64,000 bases of DNA from Hydractinia symbiolongicarpus (GCF_029227915.1 NC_079885.1:17125001-17189000); one strand, 5' to 3'; positions 55,801 to 62,162 are shown, counted from the first letter of the stretch. Notes: generated from the letters alone by a model not told the origin. Made by a program: numbers and translations.

Positions 55801-57694
55801 AAAAAAAAGAAAAAAAATTTACGTCACATTTTCAAATCGATTAAAGTTGAGAAAAAAATGAGACACACGATTTAAATTCAGACTATGCTGAACATGTGGA
55901 CATATTTTTTTTTTGGAAAACTTGTATACTTTTGAGACTAATCCCTTCACAGTTGGCCACACCTACTTTTTAAGACTTTCGACTATATTTTTAATCTGTT
56001 ACAACCTTTTTAATATTTTTTTTCCATCATATTGTAGAACAAACCATTGTTAACAAGTACATTGTTAACAAATATACTTTTATAATGTTTTTTTAGAAGG
56101 AAATTTGAAAAAAAATGCTTTATACAGAAGAGGTGTAATTTACCATACCGCTACCTTAAGTGAATAATGGCGACTTTTAGGCTTTCCACAGTCTCGTTTT
56201 GATAGATTTTTAGGCGAATAGAATTTTAACTGTCACTGCAAACAATGCTCTATAGTGCAACCTTGTCTTTATTTTGAATTTTAATACATTTATATTTTTG
56301 CTATCATATTCAGTTTTCACCTAGAGTAAATCTCAAATGCAAAAGTTCGAGTTTTACAAAAAAAGACAAAAAAACTTTTTAACATTGATTTAGCAATTTA
56401 GGCAATTCAGTAAGATCATAATAAACTCATTTTCAAATGCAGCTATCGGAGAGAAGGAAGTTATGTTTTAGAGAGTCACTATTTCAGACACCCTTGTTCA
56501 CAAATTTAAACGTCTTTCACTTTTCTTTGATGTTTGTAATTATCATTTACAAAATAATTTCTAGAATAAGAAGTCTGGCAGTAGGAAAATAAAGCAAGCT
56601 TTCAAATATATAAAAAGAAAAGATCAACTTGATGATTTCTCAAAACAATCTTTACAAGGAGGTTGCAACAATAATTCTTTATCAATTTCGAAATAAATAA
56701 CTCGTTCTAAATGGTATGTCGTCTGAGTTATCTTGAGAAATAAAAGTGTTAAAAGACATTGCAAAAATGTGTGCTTTTGTTGATATTTTTAAACCATGTG
56801 GTCAAATTTTTAAAAGACAAGTTTGATTTCTTTATTTTTTATCCCTAGACTAACTTCATAATTTTTCTTAGCTATAGCAATATTTTTATTATAAATTAAA
56901 GAATTAACCTAAAACCTACATTTATGTTTTTGTTTTGGTGATTCTTACATATCACGAAAACAACATCGCATAAAATGTTTTATATCTTCACAAGTTTTAT
57001 CTCCAAAGAGCAGCAATTTTGTGATAGTTGCAGCCATTATCGAACAAAAGCCTACTTGGCTTGCATGTTGATTTGTGACATCATGTGGGCAATGACAGAA
57101 AAATCTTTAAAATTGTTGTCTTCTTAAAATGATTTAAAGATATCATGATTCTTATGTCATAAAACACAAAAAGCCTTAACTATTGTGTTTTATCAACATC
57201 ATTACTTCAAGCACTTTCTTTTAAAATTGAAACATAGCCGTCCCTTTCATTTCGAAGAAGAAATATTTGCACAATGCTTGATGTTGCAAGGGCCTTAATT
57301 TATTTGATGGACAGTAGGTCTAAATTAAACAAGCACAGTCTGTTATTAAACAATTTAACTAACAGCCAGCAAACAAATTTCAAGCAAAGTTCTTTTTTTA
57401 ATGCGATAACCTGTTTTGAGCATTAAGCATGTTTTCAATGACTATTTAAAAGATGTATCTCTTTCTCTTTAACACCTCCATGATCGGATATAAAAATTTA
57501 CTTAAGGAGAGAAACATTTTATTACACTAAAACAAAATATTTCAGCTATGGTTCCAAAGCAAAAAATTACTTTATTGTATAACGTACCATTTTCTCCTCC
57601 TCTGCTTGGTCATGTGCAGCAATCGCGTTAATCATTAATTCTTTCCACTGACTACCATCATGGCTACTACTTTTGCTTTGTGCTGGAGATGTAA
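16823..57694 (-). CDS. KIF15: Kinesin-like protein KIF15, stalk and tail (motor outside window)
   Basis: Twenty-three exons with GT-AG borders and matching phases join into about 1034 codons of nearly continuous coiled coil. Order and sequence match what I know of vertebrate KIF15 after its motor: KKEKFLQSTRMILKFR, HHPEVKRFAMEN then RLKALDP, a Ser/Thr-Pro segment (SSPRKFGTPKSTPRK), ISERQNWSIKES, SEVDDLRILLTSADK, and near the end HNQRIEHLMSIKKENLALRE. KIF15 is the plus-end-directed kinesin-12 that helps keep mitotic spindles bipolar and is recruited by TPX2 through its C-terminal zipper. The length fits the vertebrate stalk, so no exon appears missing. The motor exons must lie beyond 64000. 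SPRK and TPRK fit Cdk sites. The terminal exon is the weakest call. Confidence 0.9.
17175..17306 (-). CDS. KIF15: KIF15 exon 22
   Basis: 44 codons, phase 0 at both ends, acceptor TTCACTTTAG and donor GTATGT. It encodes QITQLLKDKESLELEKSKH and then HNQRIEHLMSIKKENLALRE, the conserved C-terminal zipper of KIF15. Confidence 0.9.
17504..17597 (-). CDS. KIF15: KIF15 exon 21
   Basis: Acceptor TTCTTACAG, donor GTATTT. One base completes the Lys codon of the previous exon, then TKELEEKYFEEKTNLQSKL and VVEEKTRFEQ. Separated from exon 20 by a 6.4-kb intron holding the second SINE. Confidence 0.9.
17598..21925. other. KIF15 intron 20, left part
   Basis: AT-rich intron. Short frames such as 19452-19766 show no family. 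No transposon ends were recognised in this part. Confidence 0.4.
21926..22206 (+). repeat. tRNA-derived SINE, second family
   Basis: A tRNA-like head with A box TAGCGGAGGTGGTAGCGC, an anticodon loop resembling CTTGTAA (Thr-TGT type) and B box GGTTCGAGTACC, followed by a 170-base body and a CTTA-repeat tail. Body and tail differ from the SINE at 13352. It lies in an intron of KIF15 in the opposite orientation. Confidence 0.8.
22207..24043. other. KIF15 intron 20, right part
   Basis: AT-rich intron with no recognised gene or repeat end. Confidence 0.4.
24044..24115 (-). CDS. KIF15: KIF15 exon 20
   Basis: Acceptor TTGTTTCCAG, donor GTATAT. Encodes LAALEMNLCNVQDDLEANL then EELE, with split codons at both ends that match exons 19 and 21. 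Confidence 0.88.
24120..24262 (+). repeat. AAC-rich microsatellite
   Basis: Imperfect (AAC)n and AACAACAAAAAC runs beside the polypyrimidine tract of exon 20 (on the minus strand it is GTT/T-rich). The Asn- and Cys-rich frames across it are not real genes. Confidence 0.8.
24291..24328 (-). CDS. KIF15: KIF15 exon 19
   Basis: A 38-base micro-exon: acceptor CCACTAG, donor GTAAGT. Encodes QLAENATLESRQ plus two bases of the next Gln codon. Confidence 0.82.
24466..24553 (-). CDS. KIF15: KIF15 exon 18
   Basis: Acceptor GTTATTTAG, donor GTAAGC. Encodes EAVLQKEVATYKKAKERSE then VALKEVTEKK; first base completes Arg of exon 17. Confidence 0.88.
24566..25769. other. KIF15 intron 17
   Basis: AT-rich. 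A block at about 24610-24750 is GC-richer and open on the minus strand but has no family I recognise. Confidence 0.35.
25770..25829. repeat. Perfect 27-bp inverted repeat with a 6-base loop
   Basis: Arms 25770-25796 and 25803-25829 are exact reverse complements (arm begins ACTAGCTGAATAG), loop CATGGC. Part of the arm (AAATATGCACATCTAT) also occurs at about 13676, at the tail of the first SINE. Confidence 0.85.
25943..26232 (-). CDS. KIF15: KIF15 exon 17
   Basis: 290 bases, acceptor ACTCTTCAG, donor GTAATG. Encodes ITGLEDKLTEGNINTSS, LARLSEHWESSKLND, EEMKRRCSEFEIIESG and ELELEDIESERKEWLE, heptad-rich coiled coil near the KIF15 C-terminal third. Confidence 0.9.
26433..26480 (-). CDS. KIF15: KIF15 exon 16
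   Basis: A 48-base phase-0 exon between TTTTATAG and GTAAGT, encoding SEHLELKVTLAQKIST, continuing the heptads. Confidence 0.82.
26481..29461. other. KIF15 intron 15
   Basis: AT-rich intron of about 3 kb. Frames at 26890, 28477 and 28909 show no family. No transposon end recognised. Confidence 0.4.
29462..29560 (-). CDS. KIF15: KIF15 exon 15
   Basis: 33 codons, acceptor TTGTTTTTAG, donor GTATAC. Encodes VITLQDEIQILQDQCREVTL then LQEERQQLQVLQ. Confidence 0.88.
29946..31100. repeat. Degenerate repeat tract in KIF15 intron 14
   Basis: A Helitron-like 3' end on the minus strand (CTAG, then CCCGTGG...CCACC hairpin) at 29946-29985 is followed by diverged units with the words TATATTG(C/T)AT and CACAAAAGTTTAC-like, also seen at 37.9-40.0 kb. 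Confidence 0.4.
31270..31867 (+). pseudogene. SWIM/YqaJ-type mobile protein fragment
   Basis: MPPFTIKEIEMHRQNSGK opens a frame at about 31279. One frame over this becomes IKTLERGRKFRDELYISAD. After a further shift it continues with TLYDPRINDSLCNINPR, DKRVGFTHCINSTLKRK, HNIKVVTNINI and DVLIPKDWGKLNQHY to TAA at 31867. I recall this order (P-F-T-x-x-E-I-x-x-H, K-T-L-E-R-G-R, VDKRIGF-x-HCI) from invertebrate repeated proteins that carry a SWIM zinc finger and a YqaJ-type exonuclease domain. The SWIM CxCP...CxH part is missing here, so the copy is internally deleted and dead. It converges with a THAP-domain relic at 31885. Confidence 0.5.
31885..32330 (-). pseudogene. THAP-domain protein fragment, frameshifted
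   Basis: Blocks typical of a THAP zinc finger are readable: MFSFPSDPSLRNQWVSII, then after a one-base shift near 32240 FTVNKNTKVCEVHFE, and KTLINGSVPNIFTF (the conserved S-V-P-x-x-F close). After another shift near 32080 a Ser/Glu-rich tail (TDSESTYESSSSDSAEITEE) runs to TAA at 31885. THAP domains bind DNA in host factors and in P-element and related transposases. Two shifts and a truncated 5' side show this one is inactive. Its tail-to-tail arrangement with the YqaJ-type fragment suggests one mobile element carried both. Confidence 0.55.
32331..33300. other. KIF15 intron 14, AT-rich
   Basis: Contains one more unit of the degenerate intronic repeat at about 32700-32850 and a short GC-rich hairpin (GACCGCCTGAAGGCGGTC) at about 33209. 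No gene. Confidence 0.4.
33312..33539 (+). CDS. Possible 5' exon of the USP-like gene
   Basis: A frame from ATG 33312 (MMEIQLKTVEDLLASPSYDE) is open and ends near CAA|GTAAGT at 33539-33546, a good donor. A tandem 59-bp duplication at 33421-33538 disturbs the frame, so the present copy may not splice productively. The opposite strand is also open for 115 codons (33166-33513), so coding direction is uncertain. Listed because it lies 115 bases before the intact 426-codon ORF and both could belong to one element. Confidence 0.25.
33421..33538. repeat. Two tandem 59-bp copies
   Basis: The unit beginning CTCTCTTTCGAAACGAAC starts at 33421 and again at 33480. Because 59 is not a multiple of three it shifts any frame. 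Confidence 0.9.
33654..34934 (+). CDS. USP-like protease domain joined to an RPA-like zinc/OB region, 426 aa
   Basis: An unbroken ORF lies in the opposite strand of a KIF15 intron. Residues 1-260 look like a ubiquitin-protease (C19) fold: GIYSCAIDTFLEL with candidate nucleophile Cys22, several cysteine pairs (CCECC near 135-139, CPLC at 185-188), VFFIEFS, candidate His242 in MHFTTCVTF, and WMYIDD after it. Residues 300-426 resemble the zinc-containing C-terminal OB domain of replication protein A: CKIC (321-324), C339 and C344, then KYVALTVTAYREVLEEYF. I recall this pairing in repeated, mobile-type genes of cnidarians. A role in element replication or de-ubiquitination is inference. No stop or shift is present; no intron is needed. 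Confidence 0.6.
   Translation: MFISQRYHLLNAVLKSPGIYSCAIDTFLELCYYVFYPYLKNIHPDMTHFCHKIYDACVKYDQHLSSNVTDLSLIYDLIAYNVRDPIWTLIQSRCPSFRRRDCNAQFSEIFQESVFGSLNDSEKALFITSFQYNDCCECCGRIICGSMCSFVQYVSNYRSLPLAHFNDNWHMYLFAHNFFVTKIVCPLCGERTTVPNALTTPATVFFIEFSNEMQNQLKIQTIIEVGGLRYKLSGAVKNKNMHFTTCVTFQNSWMYIDDLTFNEELVLTTNYSTIICFLTEALDVQFDESVAQKDSTATPPKEMIVCCPIIESIVVKTFLQCKICKGKVDIRPGTGLATCTNVHCGRDFSVTLLKQQPNCCQICVVLDMRNKYVALTVTAYREVLEEYFSEEIADEVKLRSDLLNLTDVDFVITKGQKVSKMTMHKK
34935..36305. other. KIF15 intron 14 between USP-like ORF and exon 14
   Basis: Minus-strand frames at 35366-35623 (85 codons) and 35172-35375 are open but unassigned; they could be remains of the same element as the USP-like ORF. A Helitron-like word (GTGGAGAAATCCACGGGTTC) occurs at about 35890. 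Confidence 0.35.
36306..36389 (-). CDS. KIF15: KIF15 exon 14
   Basis: 28 codons, phase 0, between ACATTTAG and GTAAG. Encodes KKKIQKLNEALKVESDKLV then KEKEDREKE. Confidence 0.88.
36486..36618. repeat. Short MITE with TACCGT ends
   Basis: Ends TACCGT and ACGGTA enclose 133 bp with repeated GGGCGCTT words (AAGCGCCCTGGGCGCTT, GGGGGCGCTT, TGGGCGCTTTT). Similar GGGCGCTT-rich MITEs are widespread in invertebrates as I recall. Confidence 0.6.
36764..36994 (-). CDS. KIF15: KIF15 exon 13
   Basis: 77 codons, acceptor TTTATCACAG, donor GTATTA. Encodes DEKIIKLSSDLDRSRSEVA, INKFMKGAQELRDVIL and SLQSELEDLKQQQQSLQEA. Heptad-rich. Confidence 0.9.
37091..37168 (-). CDS. KIF15: KIF15 exon 12
   Basis: 26 codons, acceptor TTTGTTCAG, donor GTTAAA (non-consensus but GT). 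Encodes ELIKSMETINSLREELSFL then TRKAEEQ, matching the KIF15 block T-E-T-I-D-T-L-K-Q-E-L. Confidence 0.88.
37351..37419 (-). CDS. KIF15: KIF15 exon 11
   Basis: 23 codons between TTCCCACAG and GTAAGA. Encodes IALEKLNYELETKIKLTQE then DKQE. Confidence 0.86.
37595..40000. repeat. Degenerate tandem repeat tract, KIF15 intron 10
   Basis: A minus-strand Helitron-like end (ACTAG...GCCCATGAAAAAATCCAC) sits at about 37604. From about 38000 to 39990 many diverged units recur with the order CAAAATTCA, TCAGTATATTGCAT, GGTCCTCC, CACAAAAGTTTACAC, AAATATAAAAA, at a period of roughly 110-130 bases. Related units occur at 30-31 and 32.7 kb. Confidence 0.5.
40745..41213 (-). mobile_element. Helitron-like non-autonomous copy, 5' end resolved
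   Basis: Read on the minus strand, A|TCTCTTATAATAATAC at 41213 resembles the 5' end of the copy at 53158. The bodies share GTGCA(C/T)TGTA(G/A)TGGC and GTTACAGAC words. The 3' end could not be placed, so the left boundary is approximate. Confidence 0.5.
41389..41505 (-). CDS. KIF15: KIF15 exon 10
   Basis: 39 codons, acceptor TTTTTTCAG, donor GTATAA. Encodes SDFEQCKEELEFSQHKNCEL then EEIVAIERKKVKEGEEKLQ. Confidence 0.9.
42259..42336 (-). CDS. KIF15: KIF15 exon 9
   Basis: 26 codons between TTTTTTTAG and GTGATT. Encodes YVKLEIDFFNLQTEMDTTAE then SNNNLQ, comparable to the K-F-E-I-D-x-L block of KIF15. Confidence 0.87.
43299..43429 (-). CDS. KIF15: KIF15 exon 8
   Basis: Acceptor ATTTTTTAG, donor GTAAAG. 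Two bases complete Ile, then LKSEVDDLRILLTSADKQLD, one of the most conserved KIF15 stalk blocks, and a Lys/Glu helix. Confidence 0.92.
43608..43821 (-). CDS. KIF15: KIF15 exon 7
   Basis: 214 bases, acceptor GTTTTTAG, donor GTAAGT. Encodes DLYSQSIQTLHDEQRKKIPL, AKLDHKVKDLEQLLISERQN and TQLTTLRDKYKETQG, matching the ERIDW...ELLSQL region of KIF15. Confidence 0.92.
43822..45086. other. KIF15 intron 6, left part
   Basis: AT-rich, no recognised element before the LINE relic at 45087. Confidence 0.4.
45087..45640 (+). pseudogene. LINE relic (endonuclease-RT linker joined to 3' end)
   Basis: NGVFKITKQIKKTNQDVV, then with a frame change LVSTKEEKSYKRLLN, resembles the linker between endonuclease and reverse transcriptase of RTE/Jockey-like LINEs. 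About 200 bases later RTEKDNWVQKC and, in another frame, GRPRKTW resemble the extreme C-terminus. The reverse transcriptase itself is absent, so most of the ORF has been deleted. Confidence 0.5.
45672..45880. repeat. MITE with about 26-bp or longer terminal inverted repeats
   Basis: The left end ACACTTGTTTGCTCGTTCC and the right end on the minus strand ACACTCGTTTGCTCGTCCC both continue into AGGCCTCT, and similarity extends to a shared AATGACCC/GATGACCC at about 48 bases. Total 209 bp, no coding capacity. Confidence 0.75.
46430..50225 (+). mobile_element. Fossil Helitron with clustered short Helitron ends
   Basis: After the helicase relic, several GGCTAACAACTA(G) words occur (about 49975, 50110 and 50222), the last as ...CCCACAGGCTAACAACTAG|T, which fits a Helitron 3' end (CTAG before T). 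Starts like TCT(T/C)TATAATAATAGCA recur at about 49680-50000, so small non-autonomous copies seem nested or tandem. The 5' end is not resolved. Confidence 0.5.
46590..49210 (+). pseudogene. Helitron rep/helicase gene, heavily decayed
   Basis: Landmarks appear in the right order on one strand: an Ala/Arg-rich start (HQQAAARRRADL), VCEHCGTIKF near 46826, TPSYQELAANFVGNDAEPLA near 47280, LPHGEPGWD near 47420, FEQGPTKDLRITS near 47640, and at 49109-49156 INKSKGKTFGKVGIYL, the Pif1-type helicase motif near the C-terminus. This order is that of Helitron Rep-helicases, which replicate by rolling circle. Between landmarks stops and shifts are frequent and much of the middle (including the Walker A region) is not recognisable. 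The gene is a fossil. Confidence 0.7.
50312..50671 (-). CDS. KIF15: KIF15 exon 6 (Ser/Pro-rich linker)
   Basis: 120 codons, acceptor GCATTCCAG, donor GTTTGT. It opens TLSSPRKFGTPKSTPRKNES, is low-complexity and charged in the middle, then VNPFWDFTNETRDDEVIYI and EALQDEIKQLQ re-enter coiled coil. The S/T-P-x-K sites suggest mitotic kinase control. This corresponds to the TPTK-containing break in the vertebrate KIF15 stalk. Confidence 0.9.
50971..51048 (-). CDS. KIF15: KIF15 exon 5
   Basis: 26 codons between TTTTTTAG and GTAAGC. Encodes RALEALQLKTAVERTAMNSL then HIQTIK, leading into the Ser/Pro linker. Confidence 0.86.
51439..51818 (-). CDS. KIF15: KIF15 exon 4
   Basis: 380 bases, acceptor TTATGTTTAG, donor GTAAGT. 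Encodes EIKRLKALDPSNGDFTKTM, LERQLHELMTSQSNDLEKSL, a long heptad series, and SRKKELELQSDLAAIRKCNN. First codon is split with exon 3 (Ala). Confidence 0.93.
52459..52552 (-). CDS. KIF15: KIF15 exon 3
   Basis: Acceptor TTGAATAG, donor GTATTT. Encodes KLLKEEIKVLQSSIDHHPEV then KRFAMENLELR, the strongest KIF15 signature in the window (vertebrate form H-H-P-x-V-x-x-x-A-x-E-N). Confidence 0.93.
52748..53158 (-). mobile_element. Non-autonomous Helitron, 411 bp, both ends resolved
   Basis: On the minus strand it begins A|TCTATATAATAATATGG at 53158 and ends with the hairpin GTGGATTTTTCCAC and CAACTAG|T at 52748. The 5' TC, 3' CTAG, a stem-loop shortly before the end and insertion between A and T are diagnostic of Hel­itron-type elements. 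It lies in KIF15 intron 2. Confidence 0.8.
53282..53452 (-). CDS. KIF15: KIF15 exon 2
   Basis: 57 codons between GGTTAATAG and GTAAGC. Encodes ALQEKVVKLEELCGKKEKFL, QSTRMILKFRTEHIVKLEGM then LKKELGPQEED; nearly collinear with the first stalk block of vertebrate KIF15. Confidence 0.94.
53889..54291. repeat. TTAA-flanked MITE, copy 1
   Basis: Ends GGGCCTGATACACTTGTA and, on the minus strand, GGCCAGGATACACTTGTA enclose about 400 bp of AT-rich DNA with AATTTCTTATAATTTCTTATAA runs. TTAA follows the right end and GTAA precedes the left, consistent with piggyBac-type TTAA targeting. Confidence 0.75.
54296..55108. other. Spacer between inverted MITE copies, KIF15 intron 1
   Basis: AT-rich; one short frame at 54664-54879 has no family features. 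Confidence 0.35.
55109..55621. repeat. TTAA-flanked MITE, copy 2, inverted, with nested Helitron
   Basis: Same element as 53889-54291 in the opposite orientation, bordered on both sides by TTAA (55105-55108 and 55622-55625). It is 113 bp longer than copy 1 because of the mini-Helitron at 55382-55494; removing that length gives 400 bp, the size of copy 1. Confidence 0.8.
55382..55494 (+). mobile_element. Mini-Helitron, 113 bp
   Basis: Begins A|TCTATATTATAATGCCCG and ends CCCGTGGATTTTTTCACGGG hairpin, CTAACGA, CTAG|T. It contains a CTGTCCGT/CTGTCTGT pyrimidine-rich repeat. All Helitron end rules are met, and its absence from MITE copy 1 marks the empty site. Confidence 0.85.
55622..57587. other. 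KIF15 intron 1, right part
   Basis: AT-rich. A short inverted pair (GTGTCTCATTTT at about 55752 and AAAAATGAGACACAC at about 55855) may be another small MITE. No gene. Confidence 0.4.
57588..57694 (-). CDS. KIF15: KIF15 exon 1 of this window (post-motor)
   Basis: Acceptor TTCTTGTTAG, donor GTACGT. Two bases complete an upstream codon, then TSPAQSKSSSHDGSQWKELM and INAIAAHDQAEEEKM. It is internal: an acceptor precedes it, so the neck and motor exons lie further 5', outside the window. Confidence 0.85.
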
Positions 57695-58299
57695 CTAACA
57701 AGAATTTAATTGACAATTCTAGATGGGATGGACATGGAGTTATTTAGATTAAAATTTCAGCTATGGTGAAAATTTCAGCTATGGTGAAAATATCAGATGT
57801 GGAAAGACACACAAAGACATTTTCAAATTATAAAAAAAATATTATGTTTATTTTTTCAAAAAATAGATTGCCTGGACTTTAGGTTCTTATAGAGGTATTA
57901 ATCAAGATATGATACATAGAAAACACAGTCAAGACTTTCAAAATATGTAACATTACTAAAAACTGAACTTATTCTTTAACATAGGTCTCGCGTACAAAAA
58001 AGTGGATTTTGAAACATTTCTTGCAGACAATTTGCAAATATCATTTATAGATACCGAAAGATCTATCTATATATTAATACACCTTGTGTGTGTGTGTGTG
58101 CGCACGGTGAGGCCAAGGACAAAAAATTACAGGTCACTTTCTTATGGCTCATGCATTGTGTCCCCAAAGCTCAGCGTTACGCTAAAATTTACTAATTTAA
58201 AAAAAATTGCTACACTAAGGTTTATTTGTTGTTTACTTTAAGAGCCGTACAGGGTCATGGATAGAATTTAATTTTACCCCCGGTTTACCATGTGCTCGC
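57695..58299. other. KIF15 upstream intron
   Basis: AT-rich with a short TG microsatellite at about 58086-58101. No exon recognised. Confidence 0.35.
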
Positions 58300-58892
58300 C
58301 ATATCTCACGGAAACAAGTTGTTTATCAACTGAAAAAAGAAAACGGAAGCGAAGCGAAGAAGGTTGTCTCTTTTTAAAAGTAATCCTGAAAAAGGTTACT
58401 TCAAACAAGGTCTTCCCGCATTGAGCGCGAGTATGCCTCAGACTCTACGAAGGAACACTTGGTTCTCCTTCTTAGTGTTTTGTTATATGTTTTATTTACT
58501 CCCTTCGCCTTTGTTTGTTGTATGCAACGTTTTTCTTGTGTTTTGTCTCTTGGGTATAGTGTATTTGTCGTAATTTGTGTGCGTATGTTTCTTGTTCGTT
58601 AGTGTGAAGTATCTGTGCCGTGTGTGTGCTATTGTAAAGGTGAAGTATTGGGATTTTTGTGTTTTAGAAAGTATATGTTTTTGTCGTATGTGTTATTTCT
58701 TCTTTATATTGTATTGGCCGTTCGGCATCAGGCATTTTGTAGTTAGGTTTAATTTCTGTTATTTATACGTAGTTTGTAACTTAGTTTTTTTGTTTTTGTT
58801 TGTAGCATCACAAAAGTGTGAAATAAATGTTATTAAAGCCACTTCGTGTCAGTAAACCCGCCCCTTACTCGCCACTGCTAAGTTGCCGTAAC
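58300..58892 (+). repeat. Putative 5' LTR of the Bel/Pao element
   Basis: The stretch directly before gag is T-rich and has an AATAAA at 58822-58827 followed by a GC-richer block ending near ...GCCGTAACA at 58892. That resembles the U3-R-U5 layout of an LTR. The 3' LTR is outside the window, so boundaries are guesses. Confidence 0.35.
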
Positions 58893-58941
58893 AGTAAAAC
58901 ACAAAACGTAGTAACCTTGTTTACCTTAGTACAGCTTAGTT

Positions 58942-60916
58942 ATGTCTTACACGCAGCCAGATAGACAGGTGAGGTTAAGTAGCCTCACTGAAAGAGGCAG
59001 ACTGTATGAGCTTGGTGAGAACCAAAGACGTCAAGGACTGTTAGATAACAGAATTCGCACGCACCTCTTAAGAATGGAACTTTCTATAGAAGATAACAGA
59101 TTTCAAGGGTTGATAAACGAATTTGACGTTGTAGACAAACTGTTTAGTGAATACATGAAGTGTCATGCAAAATGCCAGATATTAATCCAGTCAGGAGTAG
59201 ATGATGTGGATATTTACAGTACAGCTTCCATTGATAGGAAAGTCACCTTTATCAAGCGTAAAATGGCTGAAGTATTGGACGAGTCAGGTGATTTGTTACA
59301 TAAGGCCAGTAATGATAAAGAAGCAACGAAGGTAGAGCATACCTCGCACAGACCAGTTAAATCCGGATCCACTAGAATGTCTTCCTCAAAGAGTATTTTA
59401 AGTCAAATGGCTAAAGAGAGGGCTAAGTTAGCAGAGCTTCAAGTGGAAGCCGAATTCATGGAAAGACAGCAGAAAATAGAACAACAGTCTAAATCACTGA
59501 GTTTGAAGCTAGAGCTGGCTAAAACCGAAGCTAAGATAAAAGCTTATCAGTGCATTGAAGGTGATAAGCAGATCCTCCCAAAATCTCTCTTTGACGAAGT
59601 TGATAAATCAAAGTTGGTAGCAGCATACGTCAATGCTCACCATACAGAAGTTCAGGATGAAATTAAAGGCGATACTAGAAAGAAATCTCCTGATAGAGGG
59701 GTGAATCGTTATGACCAGTTAGATAACTTGAGATCCCGATTGCTTAACAAAGCAGAAGTAAACTTCGAGTTAACTGATGAGTTTCTGCAGTCAATTCCCA
59801 CAGACAGAATGACAGATGACCATGAAGTGAGAGGACATATGCCCAAGTTTGAAGGAAAAGTGTCTCATGATTTGACCACCCTTGTAAATCATCTGCAAGC
59901 ACCATCAGTCGAGATTTATACTTTTAGTGGAAACTGCATCGATTACCCCTACTTCATTACAACATTCAGTGAAGTTGTTGAGACAAGGATACCACATTCT
60001 AGAGGTAGATTAACCAGACTATTTAAGTATCTCAAAGACGAGGCTAAGGAACTGGTTGAGTCATGTGTATATCTTCCACCTGATAAAGGATATGAGAAAG
60101 CTAGACAACTGCTAGAAAAGAATTATGGGGACCAGTACCGAATTATGAGTGAGTACCGGAAGGAATTAAAGTCTTGGCCAAAACTCAAAGCTTACGATGG
60201 AAAGGGATTCCGAAGTTTTACAGTTTTTTTATGAAATACAAGTCAACAATGATGTCCCTCAGGAATTGCAACGTTACGATAGTCCAGAGCTACTTCAAAG
60301 GCTTCAGTTGATCTTGCCATCCAACTTAGAAAAGGGATGGAATAGGAAAAGCTATCACATTAGAAAGAAGCAGCAAGTCGAGGCGGGATTTGATAATTTC
60401 ATAGACTTCATGGAAGAAGAAATGATGCTTTTTAATGATCCAAACTTCTCAAAAAATGCATTGTTTGAGCTAAAAGAGGATTCATCTCATTCCAATCAGA
60501 AAAGATTTGTGAAGACATTGCTAACAAGCTCAAAAGGAAAATCAAAACCATGCCCTAAGTGTACCAGACTTCATGATTTGGACGAATGTAAAGAATTTTT
60601 GATGATTAAACTTTTTGACAGACAAAAATTCGTTTTTCGGAACAGACTTTGCTTTTCGTGTTACGAACCCACTAGTGACGATCACATTGCTGTAAGTTGT
60701 CCAAAAAAACGAAAATGCGATGTGTGCGATGAACCACATCCTACTGGTCTACATGGTTCCCGACATGAAGACAAGCCTCCTGATGGAAAGAAGCCGATAG
60801 GTGTTAATTACTCCAAACTAAAAATGGAAGTGATAAGTCTCAATGTGGTTCCTGTAAAGATAACGCATCCTTCGTCATCAGTAGAGATAATCACGAAAGC
60901 ACTACTAGATAGCTAG
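58942..60916 (+). pseudogene. Bel/Pao gag (DUF1759 and zinc knuckles), frameshifted
   Basis: ORF 1 (58942-60234, 430 codons) has an N-terminal helical region, a long coiled coil (AKLAELQVEAEFMERQQ), and the Pao-type DUF1759 module: IYTFSGNCIDYPYFITTF, RLTRLFKYLKDEAKELV, YEKARQLLEKNYG. The frame changes in the T-run near 60222 and again before about 60255; ORF 2 continues VPQELQRYDSPELLQRLQL, DFMEEEMMLFNDPNF and the cysteine knuckles CPKC, CFSC, CDVCDEPHPTGLHG. It ends ALLDS-stop at 60914-60916, exactly where the aspartic protease D-S/T-G motif should continue. Gag packages the retrotransposon RNA; this copy cannot make full Gag-Pol. Confidence 0.85.
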
Positions 60917-62162
60917 CGTGTTAAACTGGAAAGAAAGAAGGTATGTAGTAGTTTTATACTAACCATATAACTTTTTTGTCATGAGTCGCGAAACCACTGT
61001 TTCAGGTTGTTCGCAAACTTTTATCGAGTAGCTCACATACTGTCAGTGGTTGTGAATTAGAAAATTTGGAAATATATCTGGAGTTATTGAGAATAATATC
61101 TCAATGCAAGCTGATGCGACAGATAAAGTATGCAAATGTTGAAATCCGTTATTACAAATACCCAACTTGCTGGCAGTTAGTAGCACTTGATCACAACAAC
61201 AACATAAATCGCGATCAAGTGTGTACTTTCATTTCTATTTTTGTCTTCCTGCTCAATTCTCTAAAAAGTTATTAATACCTCCTTTTACTTTTAGGCCAAG
61301 CAAAAAACTAAGGAAGGTTAATACGTCCCTCGTTATAAAACTTCTTTTTCGCGCTACTCGAAAAGATTTGTTGCAGAAAAAGTGAAAAAGTACAAATGTT
61401 ATGAATTTTTACGGAACATCGCTATTGCAACGTATTAACGAGCTTTGGCAAAAATGTAGTCGAGGACAAAATGGCGAGGGAAAGTAGAAAATAAAAGGAA
61501 TTCTTAGCACCAACAGAACGACCTGAGAGAAGTGAAATTATAGAACGCTCCTTAAAGTATTGGCGAATGTAAATATAGTTATGCATGTACACATTTGTTA
61601 TAGTTATATGTTTTATAAAAATATTAGAGTTGGATTTCAGGTTAAAAATAGTAGATGTATTGTGTCTATTATTTAGAACAATAGGGAAAAAAGAATGATG
61701 ACCAGCCTAGAATTTAGTATTCTTGTAAAAAAGCATGTAAGTTGTATGTTGTAGTTCATTTGTAAATATTCCTATTCGCCCTCGGTATTAACTTCGTGCA
61801 CCTATGTGAAATTCATTTTATTTACGTAATCTCTGTCTTTGTATCTGGTGTAACTACGGTCTAAAGAAGGAAATTCTTCTCTCATTCGCTTGACAACACA
61901 GGCTGGAATCACACGTCGCACAGATCTGCCACGACGGTTATGTACCAAAGGAAAAAGCAAGTGTCAAATTATAATTACTATTAATCGTCCCCCAAAGAAG
62001 GAAGGCTGATTTTCCCTGTCGTACATTCCCACTAATGCCGTCCAAAGATTTTATTTCGTTAGGACGATAGAAAGAAAACGATTGTGCTCCGTTATGCACC
62101 GTTTATTTAAGATAGTAAAAAAAAATATTATTTCTAAAAAAAAAGTCACAATAAGACACTAA

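Noticed and set aside
58086-58101. TG repeat as a regulatory element
   Set aside because: Plain microsatellite of about 16 bases.
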